The notes under the pieces: generated by a model
The model's input: only the letters and a program-made list of their open reading frames with translations
The model's database searches: none
What the model was told of the DNA's origin: nothing
In this document: one piece after another, positions 26,035-34,891 of the stretch
Layout of the letters: each line of letters opens with the position of its first letter
How positions within the stretch are numbered: the stretch's first letter is position 1
DNA from: Planctomycetota bacterium
Lineage (GTDB): Bacteria; Planctomycetota; UBA1135; GCA-002686595
Length of the DNA stretch: 64,000 bases
Direction of reading: 5' to 3'
Assembly (NCBI GenBank): GCA_020638835.1
Contig: JACKHV010000009.1
Span: 46,487-110,486 of the forward strand
Made by a program: the position numbers and the translations under genes

Positions 26035-26406
26035 ATGGCGAATCCTCGCACGATCGCTCGCATGGAAGCGCGCATCAAGGAGCGCGCGGCCTACTGCTTG
26101 CAGTTCGAGCTGAACGATCCGCGCGCGGGCCTCGTCACCATCACCAAGGTCGAGCTCGCGCAGGATCTACAGTCCGGCAAGATCTTCTACTCGACGCTCG
26201 GCGACGAGTCCGACCGCAACAAGTGCATGGCGATGCTCGCCTCGGCGGCCGGCTACGTGCAGCGGCAAGTCGCGCGCGTGCTCGAGACGCGCACCGTCCC
26301 CCACCTCAGCTTCCACTTCGACGAGAGCCTCGAGCGAGCGGCCAACATGGACCGCTTGATCAACGAGGCGCTCAAGAAGGACGGCGAGGTGCGCGGCGAC
26401 GAATAG
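26035..26406 (+). CDS. rbfA: 30S ribosome-binding factor RbfA
   Basis: The 123-residue protein has the KH-like RbfA fold. The segments L-N-D-P-R-A-G-L-V-T-I-T-K-V-E and V-P-H-L-S-F-H-F-D-E-S match the family, and the length is normal. RbfA helps mature the 5' end of 16S rRNA in the 30S subunit. It follows infB by 27 bases in the standard nusA-infB-rbfA order and converges with cysS 15 bases away. Confidence 0.93.
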   Translation: MANPRTIARMEARIKERAAYCLQFELNDPRAGLVTITKVELAQDLQSGKIFYSTLGDESDRNKCMAMLASAAGYVQRQVARVLETRTVPHLSFHFDESLERAANMDRLINEALKKDGEVRGDE

Positions 26407-26421
26407 CGCGCTTCTCCGCGC

Positions 26422-27849
26422 CTACTTGCGGCGCCAGGTGGTCCCCGCCGCGCCGTCCTCGACGAGGATGCCCCGCGCGTCGAGCTCGTCGCGGATGCGG
26501 TCGCTCTCGGCCCAGTTCTTGTCGGCGCGCGCCTGCTTGCGGGCCGCGATCAGGGCGTCGATCTCCGCGTCGTCCTCGCCGGCTTCGCGCTCGGTGCGGA
26601 TCACGCCGAGCACGTCGTTGACCTCGTCGAGGAAATGCAAGGCGTCCGCGGCAGCGTCCCGCCCCAGCCGGTCCTCGTTCACTTCGCCGCGCAGGCCGAA
26701 GATCGCGGCGAGCCCGCGCGGGACGTTCAGGTCGTCGTTCATGCCGGCCTCGAACTCCTCGCGCGCCTTGGCGACCAGCTCGGCGCCGGCACCGGCCTCC
26801 GTCGCGCCACCTTCGCCCGCGGCGACGGCGGTGAGCTTCTCGTAGAGGCGGTCGAGCCCGTCGAGCGCCTTCTTCGAGTCCTCCATGATGCCCCAGGTGA
26901 AGTTCAGCGGCTGGCGGTAGTGACCGCGCAACAGCGTGAACCGCAGCGCGCGCGGCTCGTAGCCGTGGTCGACGACGTCCTGGACCGTGTAGACGTTGCC
27001 CAGGCTCTTGGACATCTTGCCGCCGTCCACCTGCAGGAACTTCGCGTGCATCCAGTAGTTGGCGAACGGACCGCCCGAGAAGCTCTCGCTCTGCGCGATC
27101 TCGCACTCGTGGTGCGGGAAGACGTTGTCCTCGCCGCCCGTGTGGATGTCGATGTGATCGCCGAGGTGCTTGCGCGCCATCGCGGAGCACTCGATGTGCC
27201 AGCCGGGGAAGCCGTCGGGCCCGAAGCGCGTGTCCCACTTCATCAAGTGCGCCGCGTCGTGCTTCCAGAGCGCGAAGTCGGCGGGGTGCCGCTTCTCCTC
27301 GTTGACCTCGATGCGCGCGCCCGCATCCAGGTCCTCGACCCGGTTCCCGGACAGCTTGCCGTAGCGCTCGAAGCGCGAGACGTCGAAGTAGACGTTGCCG
27401 TCGACCTCGTACGCGTAGCCCTTCTCGATCAGCGCCGCGATCATCTCGAGCATCTCCTCGATGTGGTCGGTCGCGCGCGGATAGACGGACGCCTTGCGCA
27501 CGCCGAGCGCGGCGAGGTCCTCGTGGAACTGCGCTTCGTGCGCGCGGGCGATCTTCCAGGGATCGGTGCCGCTGCGCTTCGCCTGCGCCTCGATCTTGTC
27601 CTCGCCCTCCTCCTCGTCCGCGACGAGGTGGCCGACGTCGGTGATGTTCATCACCTGCTTCACGTCGTACCCGAGGTGCTCGAGCCAGCGCCGCAGGAGG
27701 TCCGCGAACAGGAAGGAGCGCAGGTTCCCGATGTGCGCCCGGCCGTAGACCGTCGGGCCGCAGTTGTACATCCGGACCTTGCCGGCTTCGATCGGGCGGA
27801 AGGCTTCCTTCTGCTTGCCGAGCGAGTTGTAGATCTCGAAGCCCATCAT
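26422..27849 (-). CDS. cysS: Cysteinyl-tRNA synthetase
   Basis: The 475-residue class I synthetase has the zinc-site Cys in Y-N-C-G-P-T-V-Y-G, the HIGH-type motif A-H-I-G-N, and K-M-S-K-S-L-G-N. Two consecutive ATGs (27849 and 27846) follow GGGAGGA; the second has the better spacing, so the first Met may not be used. The C-terminal segment A-R-K-Q-A-R-A-D-K-N-W-A-E-S-D-R-I-R-D-E matches the DALR-linked end of CysS. It diverges from the kinase gene. Confidence 0.95.
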   Translation of the reverse strand: MMGFEIYNSLGKQKEAFRPIEAGKVRMYNCGPTVYGRAHIGNLRSFLFADLLRRWLEHLGYDVKQVMNITDVGHLVADEEEGEDKIEAQAKRSGTDPWKIARAHEAQFHEDLAALGVRKASVYPRATDHIEEMLEMIAALIEKGYAYEVDGNVYFDVSRFERYGKLSGNRVEDLDAGARIEVNEEKRHPADFALWKHDAAHLMKWDTRFGPDGFPGWHIECSAMARKHLGDHIDIHTGGEDNVFPHHECEIAQSESFSGGPFANYWMHAKFLQVDGGKMSKSLGNVYTVQDVVDHGYEPRALRFTLLRGHYRQPLNFTWGIMEDSKKALDGLDRLYEKLTAVAAGEGGATEAGAGAELVAKAREEFEAGMNDDLNVPRGLAAIFGLRGEVNEDRLGRDAAADALHFLDEVNDVLGVIRTEREAGEDDAEIDALIAARKQARADKNWAESDRIRDELDARGILVEDGAAGTTWRRK

Positions 27850-27993
27850 TCCTCCCGAGGACCGTCGTGCGTCGCAGCGGCACCGCGTCCGGAGGCTGCA
27901 GGGGTGAGAGAGTAGCCGACGCCCCGCGGGCGGCCAAGCGCTCGTGAAGCCGGAGCGAGAGCGGCGCGATGCCGCGCGGGAACGGCGTTCTCC

Positions 27994-30900
27994 GTGGCGT
28001 TCGCGACCGCGGATTGTCATTCTCGCGCCCCCACCAAGACGCCCGCCTTGAACGACCTGCAGCCGCCTTTCGAACGCCTCCGACCGCTCGGAGAAGGAGC
28101 CACCGGAGAAGTCTGTCTGGCGCGGGCGACCGCGTCGATCGGCTCGCTCGCGGCGGGTCGCGAGTTCGCGCTCAAGGAGCTCCACGAGCGGCTCGTCGGT
28201 GACCCGGGAGCGCGCGCCGCCTTCGCCCGTGAGGCGCAGGCGGGCAGCTCGGTCGACGACGAAGGTCTGGTGCGCGTCTACGCCACCGGCGAGTCGGACG
28301 GCCGCCCGTGGATCGCGCTGCAGTTCGTTCCCGGCATCGACCTGCGCCGCGTGCTCGACGAACGCGGTGCGCTCCCCGAGCCGCACTTGCGTCGCGCGGC
28401 GCAACGCCTCGCCTCCGCGCTCGCCGCACTGCACGCCGCCGGCTGGGTGCACGGCGACCTCAAGCCCGAGAACCTGCGCATGGACGACGAGGGCCGCGTG
28501 GTCCTGATCGACCTCGGCTTCGCGCGGCGCCCCGGGGACAAGGAGACGAAGCACCTCCGCGCGGGCAGCCCGGCCTACCTCTCGCCGGAACAGGACGCCG
28601 GCGACGAGGGCGACCAGCGCAGCGAGGTCCACACGCTCGGCCAGGTGCTCTACGAGCTCGCCGTCGGGCGTCATCCTTTCGCGGACGAGCACGGGAAGGT
28701 CGACGCCGAGCTGGCGCGGCGACGCAAGCGCGGCGACCAGGCCTTGGCCTCGCACCACTACCCGGGACTCTCGCCCTTCCTCGACCTCTTGCTCGCGGAG
28801 ATGCTCGACGTCGACCCGGCGCACCGGCCGTCGGCGGCACAGGTCGCCGAGCGCTTCGCGGACCGCGAGACGAGCTCTTGGTGGCGATCCCAGCTGGCGG
28901 GCCGTCGGCGCACGCGACTCGGCGGCGGTCGGCGCCACTTGATCCCGCTGGTCGGACGGCGCCAGGAACTCGAGGCGCTGACGGAGACCTGGGCGCGCGT
29001 CGCGGAGAGCGGTCGCGCCGAAGTCGTGCACCTGATCGGACCGAGCGGCAGCGGCAAGAGCCGCCTCGTCAGCGAGCTGGCCGAGGTCGCGCGTCGCTCC
29101 GAGCGCCCCCCGATGGTGTTGTACGGACGCGCGCACGAGGAAGAAGAGCGCCGTCCGTGCGAACCGATCCTCGGCTGGTTGCGGCGCGCGCTGTTGCTGC
29201 CCACTGGCGCTCCGCCCGGCCCGCGGGAAGAAATGGAGCTGCGCATGCTCGTCCCGCCCGCGGAGACGATCGCGCTGCTCGAGGCGCTCGACCCGACGAG
29301 CGAGTCGCGCACGCCCGCCGCAGTCCCCGTGGCGCTCGCCGCGTGGCTCGGCGCGCTGTCGCGCGAGCGTCCGTTGCTGCTCTTCTTCGACGACCTCGGC
29401 TGGGCCGACGAGGGCAGCCTGGAAGTGCTGGCGCGCGCCGCGCAGGCGCTGGAAGGCAGTCCGTCGCTGCTGCTGCTCGGGGAGCGCAGCGGACAACGCT
29501 CGCGACGACCGGCGGCGCGCGCGCGCTTGAACGAGGCGCTCTCCAGCCTGCGCATGCGACGCCTCGAGCTCGCGCCGCTCGACGAGCGCGCGGTCGAGGA
29601 GCTCGTCGTCGAGATGTTCCACCACTCCACGCCGCGGCTGCGCCTCGCTCAGGTCCTGTGGGAGCGCTCGCGCGGCAACCCGGGCCTGCTCAACGAGATC
29701 CTGCGCGGCCTCGTGCGCCTCGGCGAAGCGCGACAGCACCCGGACGAGTCCGGCCTGGTGCTGACGATCGCGCCCGACAGCCTGCCACTGCCCAAGTCGG
29801 TCGGCACGGCGATCCAGGAAGCCTTCCGCCAACTCGCGCCCGCCGACCAGCGCTGGCTCGCGCGCATGGCGGTCGCCGGCGGTCGCATCCGCGCCGACTT
29901 CTTGCTGCAAGCGTGGCCGCACAAGGACCCCCGTCGACTCGACGAGAGCCTCGCGCGCCTCTCCTACAGCGGCTGGCTGACGCCGGCGGGCGACCGCTTC
30001 CGCTTCGCGCGCCCCGCGCAGCGCGAAGCCGTGCTCGGCGGCATCCCCGAAGAACGGCGGCGTGCGCTGCACGCGGACGTCGCACGCGCGCTCGCGCCAG
30101 GCGACGACGGACGCCTCTCGCTCGACGACGCGTTCCAGCGTGCATACCACCTGCGCGCCGCGAAGCGCCCGGCCGAGCTGCTCGAACTGTTGCGGCCGCT
30201 CCTGATGCGCGCGCTCGAGCGCGGTCAGCCGCAGCGCGTGCACAGCTTGACCAAGTGGGGACTCGAGGCGATCGACTCGCTCCCCCACGACGCCGAACAC
30301 CAGCGGCAGCTGATCGGCCTGCTCGAGGCCGCGACCGACGCGGCCGACCGCTTGGGCCGCCGGCAGGAACAGCGCGAGTTCCTCGACCGCCTGACGGACC
30401 TCGACTTCGACCCGCTCAACGATCCGCAGTCGGCGGCGCGCGTCTACCACCTGCACGCGCGCTACGCGCTGTCGATCGGTCAGTACGGCGCTGCGCGCGG
30501 CATGCTGCGCAACGCGGCGGAGCTCTTCGAGCGCGCCGAGGAACCCGAGCTGCTGGGTCGCGTGCTGCGGCGCCTCGCGGCGATCCAGGCGCACGTCGGT
30601 CAGCTCGACGAAGCGCGCAAGCTGGTGCGCAAGGCGCGCGAGCTCGCGCAGTCGCCGCTCGACCTCGCGATGGCGGAACTCACGCTCGGCGTCGTGGAGC
30701 TGCTCGGAGACGAGCTCGAGAACGCGTTGCGCCGCGGCGACCGCGCGCTGCGCTTGTTGCGCACCGTCGACGACTTCGCGGCGCAGGCCGCGCGCGCTCA
30801 GGCGCACGTGCTGCGCGCGCGCGTGTACCGCTGCGTCGGCCGGCCACGCCGCGGACTGGCTTCGGCGCAGCGTGCACTGCGCGCGGCGCGCACCGCGGGC

Positions 30901-31500
30901 GAACGACGCTTGGAGGCCGAAGCCGGCGCGCGCCTCGGCGGTCAGCTGCTCGAAGTGGACCGCTCGGCCGAAGCGGAAGAACGACTGCGCGAGTCGCTGC
31001 GCCTCGCCACCGAGATCGAGGACCAGCGCGGACAAGCGGTCGCGTCGCTGTTCCTCGGCATCCTGCTCGCCGAAGACGGCGACAGCGAAGCGGCGGCGAT
31101 GCTGCAACGCGCCTGCGACCGCGCGCTCGCGCTCGGGCTGAACCGGCTCGAGGCGGTCGGCCTGTCCATCGAGGCGCGCATGTTGATGGCGCGCGGCGAA
31201 CTCGAGCGCGGCATCGCGTGCTCGGAACGCGCGATGGACCTCTTGGAGCGTCACGGTGCGGAGTGGATGGACCGCACGGTGATCGTCGGAACACGCGCGG
31301 TCCTGCTCGAAGCGTCGGGTGACGAAGACGAAGCCGAGGAGCTCGTCCTGCGTCTCGAGCGACGACTGCGCAAGCTGAACGACGGGCTCACGTCCCCCCT
31401 GCTGCGCCGGCGGCAGCGCCTGCTGTCGCGCCGGCTGCTCGAGGCGGTGCTCTCGCACGAGGGCCCCGTCTACCCGCGCGTCGAGTTGATCGGCGACTGA
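27994..31500 (+). CDS. Serine/threonine kinase fused to AAA/AcyK-type ATPase and TPR domain
   Basis: The 1168-residue protein starts at GTG 27994; a TTG at 28048 is an alternative start. Residues ~25-290 form a Hanks-type kinase: glycine loop G-E-G-A-T-G-E-V, Lys in A-L-K-E-L, catalytic loop H-G-D-L-K-P-E-N-L (Gly instead of Arg) and D-L-G for DFG. Residues ~310-560 form a STAND/AAA-like ATPase with G-P-S-G-S-G-K-S and L-L-L-F-F-D-D-L-G-W-A-D. The C-terminal ~500 residues are Ala/Arg/Leu-rich TPR-like helices. There is no membrane segment. This matches the PknK-like signalling architecture; ligand and targets are unknown. Confidence 0.87.
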   Translation: MAFATADCHSRAPTKTPALNDLQPPFERLRPLGEGATGEVCLARATASIGSLAAGREFALKELHERLVGDPGARAAFAREAQAGSSVDDEGLVRVYATGESDGRPWIALQFVPGIDLRRVLDERGALPEPHLRRAAQRLASALAALHAAGWVHGDLKPENLRMDDEGRVVLIDLGFARRPGDKETKHLRAGSPAYLSPEQDAGDEGDQRSEVHTLGQVLYELAVGRHPFADEHGKVDAELARRRKRGDQALASHHYPGLSPFLDLLLAEMLDVDPAHRPSAAQVAERFADRETSSWWRSQLAGRRRTRLGGGRRHLIPLVGRRQELEALTETWARVAESGRAEVVHLIGPSGSGKSRLVSELAEVARRSERPPMVLYGRAHEEEERRPCEPILGWLRRALLLPTGAPPGPREEMELRMLVPPAETIALLEALDPTSESRTPAAVPVALAAWLGALSRERPLLLFFDDLGWADEGSLEVLARAAQALEGSPSLLLLGERSGQRSRRPAARARLNEALSSLRMRRLELAPLDERAVEELVVEMFHHSTPRLRLAQVLWERSRGNPGLLNEILRGLVRLGEARQHPDESGLVLTIAPDSLPLPKSVGTAIQEAFRQLAPADQRWLARMAVAGGRIRADFLLQAWPHKDPRRLDESLARLSYSGWLTPAGDRFRFARPAQREAVLGGIPEERRRALHADVARALAPGDDGRLSLDDAFQRAYHLRAAKRPAELLELLRPLLMRALERGQPQRVHSLTKWGLEAIDSLPHDAEHQRQLIGLLEAATDAADRLGRRQEQREFLDRLTDLDFDPLNDPQSAARVYHLHARYALSIGQYGAARGMLRNAAELFERAEEPELLGRVLRRLAAIQAHVGQLDEARKLVRKARELAQSPLDLAMAELTLGVVELLGDELENALRRGDRALRLLRTVDDFAAQAARAQAHVLRARVYRCVGRPRRGLASAQRALRAARTAGERRLEAEAGARLGGQLLEVDRSAEAEERLRESLRLATEIEDQRGQAVASLFLGILLAEDGDSEAAAMLQRACDRALALGLNRLEAVGLSIEARMLMARGELERGIACSERAMDLLERHGAEWMDRTVIVGTRAVLLEASGDEDEAEELVLRLERRLRKLNDGLTSPLLRRRQRLLSRRLLEAVLSHEGPVYPRVELIGD

Positions 31501-31546
31501 GCCGCGTCCTCGCGGAGGCTCCCAGGCGGCCGTCCGACCCAGGAAG

Positions 31547-31566
31547 TTGAGATCGAATCTCGATCA
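31547..31566 (+). promoter_or_regulatory. Second Fur-box-like palindrome upstream of the flavinylation operon
   Basis: The segment contains GAGAT-CGA-ATCTC (31549-31561), a perfect 5-3-5 inverted repeat with the same TTGAGA half-site as the stronger palindrome ten bases downstream. It could be a second binding site for the same regulator. Confidence 0.45.
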
Positions 31567-31570
31567 GCCC

Positions 31571-31599
31571 TTGCGATTGAGATCCGTTCTCAATATCAT
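31571..31599 (+). promoter_or_regulatory. Sigma-70-type promoter of the apbE-porin-FMN operon
   Basis: TTGCGA (31571-31576) and TATCAT (31594-31599) are separated by exactly 17 bases. This is the best -35/-10 pair I found in the window. It predicts a leader of ~28 bases before the ATG at 31634. The spacer is almost wholly occupied by the 31576-31594 palindrome. Confidence 0.6.
31576..31594 (+). promoter_or_regulatory. Fur-box-like operator (19-bp palindrome)
   Basis: ATTGAGATCCGTTCTCAAT is a perfect 7-5-7 inverted repeat. TTGAGA/TCTCAA half-sites at this spacing resemble known Fur operators of other bacteria. It covers the promoter spacer and touches the -10, so a bound repressor would block RNA polymerase. 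The identity of the regulator is inferred. Confidence 0.55.
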
Positions 31600-31633
31600 C
31601 TCAGCCCGCCGGACACGCCTTCCCGGCCCCGAG

Positions 31634-32797
31634 ATGCCCTCCGACCCTCGCACATCCCTGCTCCGCGCGACGCACCGCCTCGCCCTGCTGCTGCCCTTCC
31701 TCGCCCTCTCGGCCTTCACTCTGTGGACGGCGCTGGGGTCCACGCGCGAGGGTCCGCGCGGCGCGCGGGCGGCGGAACCCGGCGGCTGGGAGCGCGTCGA
31801 GCGGCACGTCGCCGTGATGGGCACCTGGCTGCGCATCTCGCTGGAGGCGCCGACGCGCGCCGAGGGGCTCGCTGCCTGCGAGCGCGCTCTGCGCGCGATC
31901 GAGGAGGCGGAGTCGCGGCTCTCGACGTGGCGCGACGACAGCGAACTCGCGCGACTGAACGCCGCGCCGGTCGACGAGCCGGTCGAGCTCTCTCCCCTCC
32001 TCCGCACGGAGCTCGAGCGGGCGCGCGCGTGGAGTCGCGAGACCTCCGGCGCCTTCGAGCCCGCGCTCGCACCCTTGGTCGCGGCCTGGTCGCTGCGCAC
32101 GGGCGGCGACCAGCCATCGGCCACCGAGTTCGAGTCCGCGCGCGACGCGTGCGGGTTGCGATGCTGGGCGTTCGAGCCTTCCGTCGTGCGTCGTCTGCAC
32201 GAGCGCGCCGGCTTCGAGGAGGGCGCCTTCGGCAAGGGCGCGAGCCTCGACGCGGCGCTCGCCGCACTCGACGAACTGAGCTGGCGCGCGCTCTCGATCG
32301 ACCTCGGCGGCCAGCTGCTCGAAGCGCGACACGCGGGCCCGGTGCGGCGCCTCGTCGCGCACCCCGACGACCGCGCGATGCCGGTGCTCGCGCTCCGCGT
32401 CCCGGACGGCTCGCTCGCGACGAGCGGCGACAGCGAGCGCGGCGTGTTCGTCGACGGCGAAGCCCGCTCACACGTGCTCGACCCGCGCACGGCCTCGCCG
32501 GCGCCGCGGCGCGGCAGCGTCACCGTCTGGGCTCGCACGGCCCTCGCCGCCGACTGCCTCTCCACAGCTTGCTACGTGCTGGGGCCGGACGCCGCGCTGG
32601 CGTTCGCCGAAGCGCACGCGGGCGTCGAGCTGGTCTGGCTGCAGGACGGACCGCGCGGGCTCGTCGCGCGCTGTTCCTCCGGCTTGGCCGAACACTGCGA
32701 AGCGCTGCCCTCGAGCGCCGCACCCGAGATCCACGTCTCGACGCATCGAGACACTTCCCCCCTCCCCCCGAAGTCGGAGCCGATCGCTCCGCGCTAG
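31634..32797 (+). CDS. apbE: FAD:protein FMN transferase (ApbE family)
   Basis: The 387-residue protein starts at ATG 31634 with a signal anchor (R-L-A-L-L-L-P-F-L-A-L-S-A-F). The ApbE signature regions are present: V-M-G-T-W-L-R-I-S-L, R-L-S-T-W, S-I-D-L-G-G, T-S-G-D-S-E-R-G, S-H-V-L-D-P-R-T and the Mg-site T-A-L-A-A-D. ApbE enzymes transfer FMN from FAD to a Thr/Ser of exported proteins; the target motif is in the FMN-binding protein two genes downstream. Two bases separate it from the porin gene. Confidence 0.88.
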   Translation: MPSDPRTSLLRATHRLALLLPFLALSAFTLWTALGSTREGPRGARAAEPGGWERVERHVAVMGTWLRISLEAPTRAEGLAACERALRAIEEAESRLSTWRDDSELARLNAAPVDEPVELSPLLRTELERARAWSRETSGAFEPALAPLVAAWSLRTGGDQPSATEFESARDACGLRCWAFEPSVVRRLHERAGFEEGAFGKGASLDAALAALDELSWRALSIDLGGQLLEARHAGPVRRLVAHPDDRAMPVLALRVPDGSLATSGDSERGVFVDGEARSHVLDPRTASPAPRRGSVTVWARTALAADCLSTACYVLGPDAALAFAEAHAGVELVWLQDGPRGLVARCSSGLAEHCEALPSSAAPEIHVSTHRDTSPLPPKSEPIAPR

Positions 32798-32799
32798 AC

Positions 32800-34068
32800 A
32801 TGCACCGATCCCACGAACCGCTCCTCGCGGCGCTCGCGCTGCTCGCGAGCACCGGTCCCGCCGTCGCGCAAGGCAGCGACGCTCCTACCATCGAAGACCG
32901 CCTCGACCGCCTCGAGCAGGAGAACGCGCAGCTGCGCGAGCGCCTCGACATCGTCTCCGGCGAGGTCGAGCGCACGGAGCTCCGTGATCTATTCCCCGAG
33001 ATCGGCGATGCCCGGAACGGTCTGGGGCCGGCGGCCTCCAAGGTCTACGGACAGGATCGCGGCCTCTCGATCGGCGGCTACGGCGAAGGCACGTTCACGA
33101 GCGAGAGCGGCGCGAAGGATTCGACCGCCGATCTCCTGCGCGGCATCATCTACACGGGGTACAAGTTCGACGATCGTTGGCTGTTCAACTCCGAGCTCGA
33201 GGTCGAACACGCTTCGACGGAGGACGCGGGCGCCGTGAGCCTCGAGTTCGCCTACCTCGACTACATGTCGCGCGAGAGCTTGAACGCGCGCTTCGGCCTG
33301 GTGCTCGTGCCGATGGGATTCATCAACGAGATGCACGAGCCGACGACCTTCTTGTCGGTGAATCGCCCGGAGACCGAGCGACGCATCATTCCCTCCACCT
33401 GGCGCGAGAATGGCGTCGGCGTCTACGGCGACGCGGGCGGCTTCAGCTACCGCGGCTACGTGATCAACGGATTCGACGCCGACGGCTTCTCGGCGGAAGG
33501 CCTGCGCGACGGTCGACAGGACGGCAGCAAGGCGAAGGCCAACGACCTGGCCGTCACGGCTCGGCTCGACTGGACCGACACGCCCGGCGTGTTGGCGGGT
33601 GCTTCGGTGTACTTCGGAAACTCGGGCCAGGAGACCGCGGGCTTCGGCTCGGTCGGGACGAGCCTCGTCGACGTGCACTTCCAGTACGAGCACCGCGGCT
33701 GGTGGTTCCGCGCGCTCGCGGCCGCGGCAAAGTTGGACGACACCGCGCAGCTGAACGCCGCGAAGGGCCTCACGGGTACGTCGGTGATCGGCGACGAGAT
33801 GCTCGGCTACTACGGCGAGCTGGGTTACGACCTGATGGCGGCCTTCAGCCCCGAGAGCGGCCGCGCACTCACGCCCTACGTGCGCTACGAGCGCGTCAAC
33901 ACGCAGGAGTCGGTCGCCGTCGGCATGGCCGACCCGACGAACGACGAGACGATCGTGTCCTTCGGCGTCGCCTTCCAGCCGATCGACGAGATCGTCTTCA
34001 AGACGTCCTTCGAGGACTTCGACAACGCGCCCGACCGATTCTCCCTCTCGCTGGGCTATGTCTTCTAG
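32800..34068 (+). CDS. Outer-membrane porin-like beta-barrel protein
   Basis: The 422-residue product starts two bases after apbE. It has a signal peptide ending A-V-A-Q and a short coiled coil (residues ~28-55, D-R-L-D-R-L-E-Q-E-N-A-Q-L-R-E-R-L). An OprP/OprO-like barrel of alternating beta strands follows and ends in aromatic Phe (L-S-L-G-Y-V-F), the usual barrel-assembly signal. It would form an outer-membrane channel for the substrate of this operon, possibly an iron or anionic compound (inference from the Fur-like operator). The stop overlaps the start of the FMN-binding gene. Confidence 0.8.
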   Translation: MHRSHEPLLAALALLASTGPAVAQGSDAPTIEDRLDRLEQENAQLRERLDIVSGEVERTELRDLFPEIGDARNGLGPAASKVYGQDRGLSIGGYGEGTFTSESGAKDSTADLLRGIIYTGYKFDDRWLFNSELEVEHASTEDAGAVSLEFAYLDYMSRESLNARFGLVLVPMGFINEMHEPTTFLSVNRPETERRIIPSTWRENGVGVYGDAGGFSYRGYVINGFDADGFSAEGLRDGRQDGSKAKANDLAVTARLDWTDTPGVLAGASVYFGNSGQETAGFGSVGTSLVDVHFQYEHRGWWFRALAAAAKLDDTAQLNAAKGLTGTSVIGDEMLGYYGELGYDLMAAFSPESGRALTPYVRYERVNTQESVAVGMADPTNDETIVSFGVAFQPIDEIVFKTSFEDFDNAPDRFSLSLGYVF

Positions 34069-34891
34069 CTCGCGGCTACGGTGCACTCCGCTGATCGTCG
34101 CGCTCTGCGCGCTCGCCGCCCCCGGCGGTGTCGCGCGGAGCGCGTCGGTCCTCCCCGCGGCGACGATCACGACGGCGGTCGACGGGAAGGTCTTCCTGAC
34201 CGTCGAGGAGGCCTTGGCCCTCGTCTTCGAGGGCTGCGAGGTCACGCGCAGTACGGAGTACTTCAACGACGAGCGCAAGCAGCGCGTCACCGACCTCGCC
34301 AAGCACGAGTTCGAGCGCGGGATGCTGTACCCCTACCGCGCGACGAAGGACGGCGAGCTGGTCGGGACGGCATACGTCGACAAGCACCGGGTGCGCACGC
34401 TCGCCGAGAGCGTGATGTTCGTCGTCGGTCCGAACGGCCGCATCTCGCGCATCGAGCTGCTCTCCTTCGGCGAGCCGCCCGAGTACGTCCCGAACGAGCG
34501 CTGGTACGCGCAGCTCGTCGGCAAGCCGCTCGACGACGCGTTCTTCCTCAAGAAGGACATCCGCAACGTGACGGGCGCGACCTTGACGGCCCGCGCGACG
34601 GTGGAGGCGGCGCGACGCGTGCTCGCCGCGCACCAGGTGATCGAAGCGGATCGCGCCGCGGCCGAGGCGGAGCGCAAGCGCAAGGAGGAAGAGGAGCGCG
34701 AGCGGCGTGAGAACGGCGGAGATCCGCCGAAGCCCGAGCCGCAGCCGAAGCCCGAGCCGCAGCCGACTCCCGCGCCGCAGCCGAGCCCTGAGCCGCAACC
34801 GGGTCCGAAACCCGAGCCGACACCCCAGCCGAAGCCGGAGCCGACCCCAGCTCCGCGCCCTGACCTTCCGCCCGCGGAGCGCGACGCGTGA
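34058..34891 (+). CDS. Exported FMN-binding-domain protein with proline-rich tail
   Basis: The 277-residue protein has a signal peptide and an FMN_bind domain. Its flavinylation motif N-V-T-G-A-T-L-T has Thr175 as the expected FMN-bearing residue. Residues ~195-225 are a charged helix, and the last ~50 residues are repeats of the kind P-K-P-E-P-Q-P, similar to the rigid periplasmic spacer of TonB. It is the presumed substrate of the ApbE encoded two genes upstream. ATG 34058 overlaps the porin stop by 11 bases, and its own stop overlaps the next GTG. Confidence 0.85.
   Translation: MSSSSRLRCTPLIVALCALAAPGGVARSASVLPAATITTAVDGKVFLTVEEALALVFEGCEVTRSTEYFNDERKQRVTDLAKHEFERGMLYPYRATKDGELVGTAYVDKHRVRTLAESVMFVVGPNGRISRIELLSFGEPPEYVPNERWYAQLVGKPLDDAFFLKKDIRNVTGATLTARATVEAARRVLAAHQVIEADRAAAEAERKRKEEEERERRENGGDPPKPEPQPKPEPQPTPAPQPSPEPQPGPKPEPTPQPKPEPTPAPRPDLPPAERDA

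Noticed and set aside
26422..31458. Very long minus-strand open frame opposite the kinase gene
   Set aside because: Beyond cysS it has no domain similarity and mirrors the codon bias of the opposite kinase gene.
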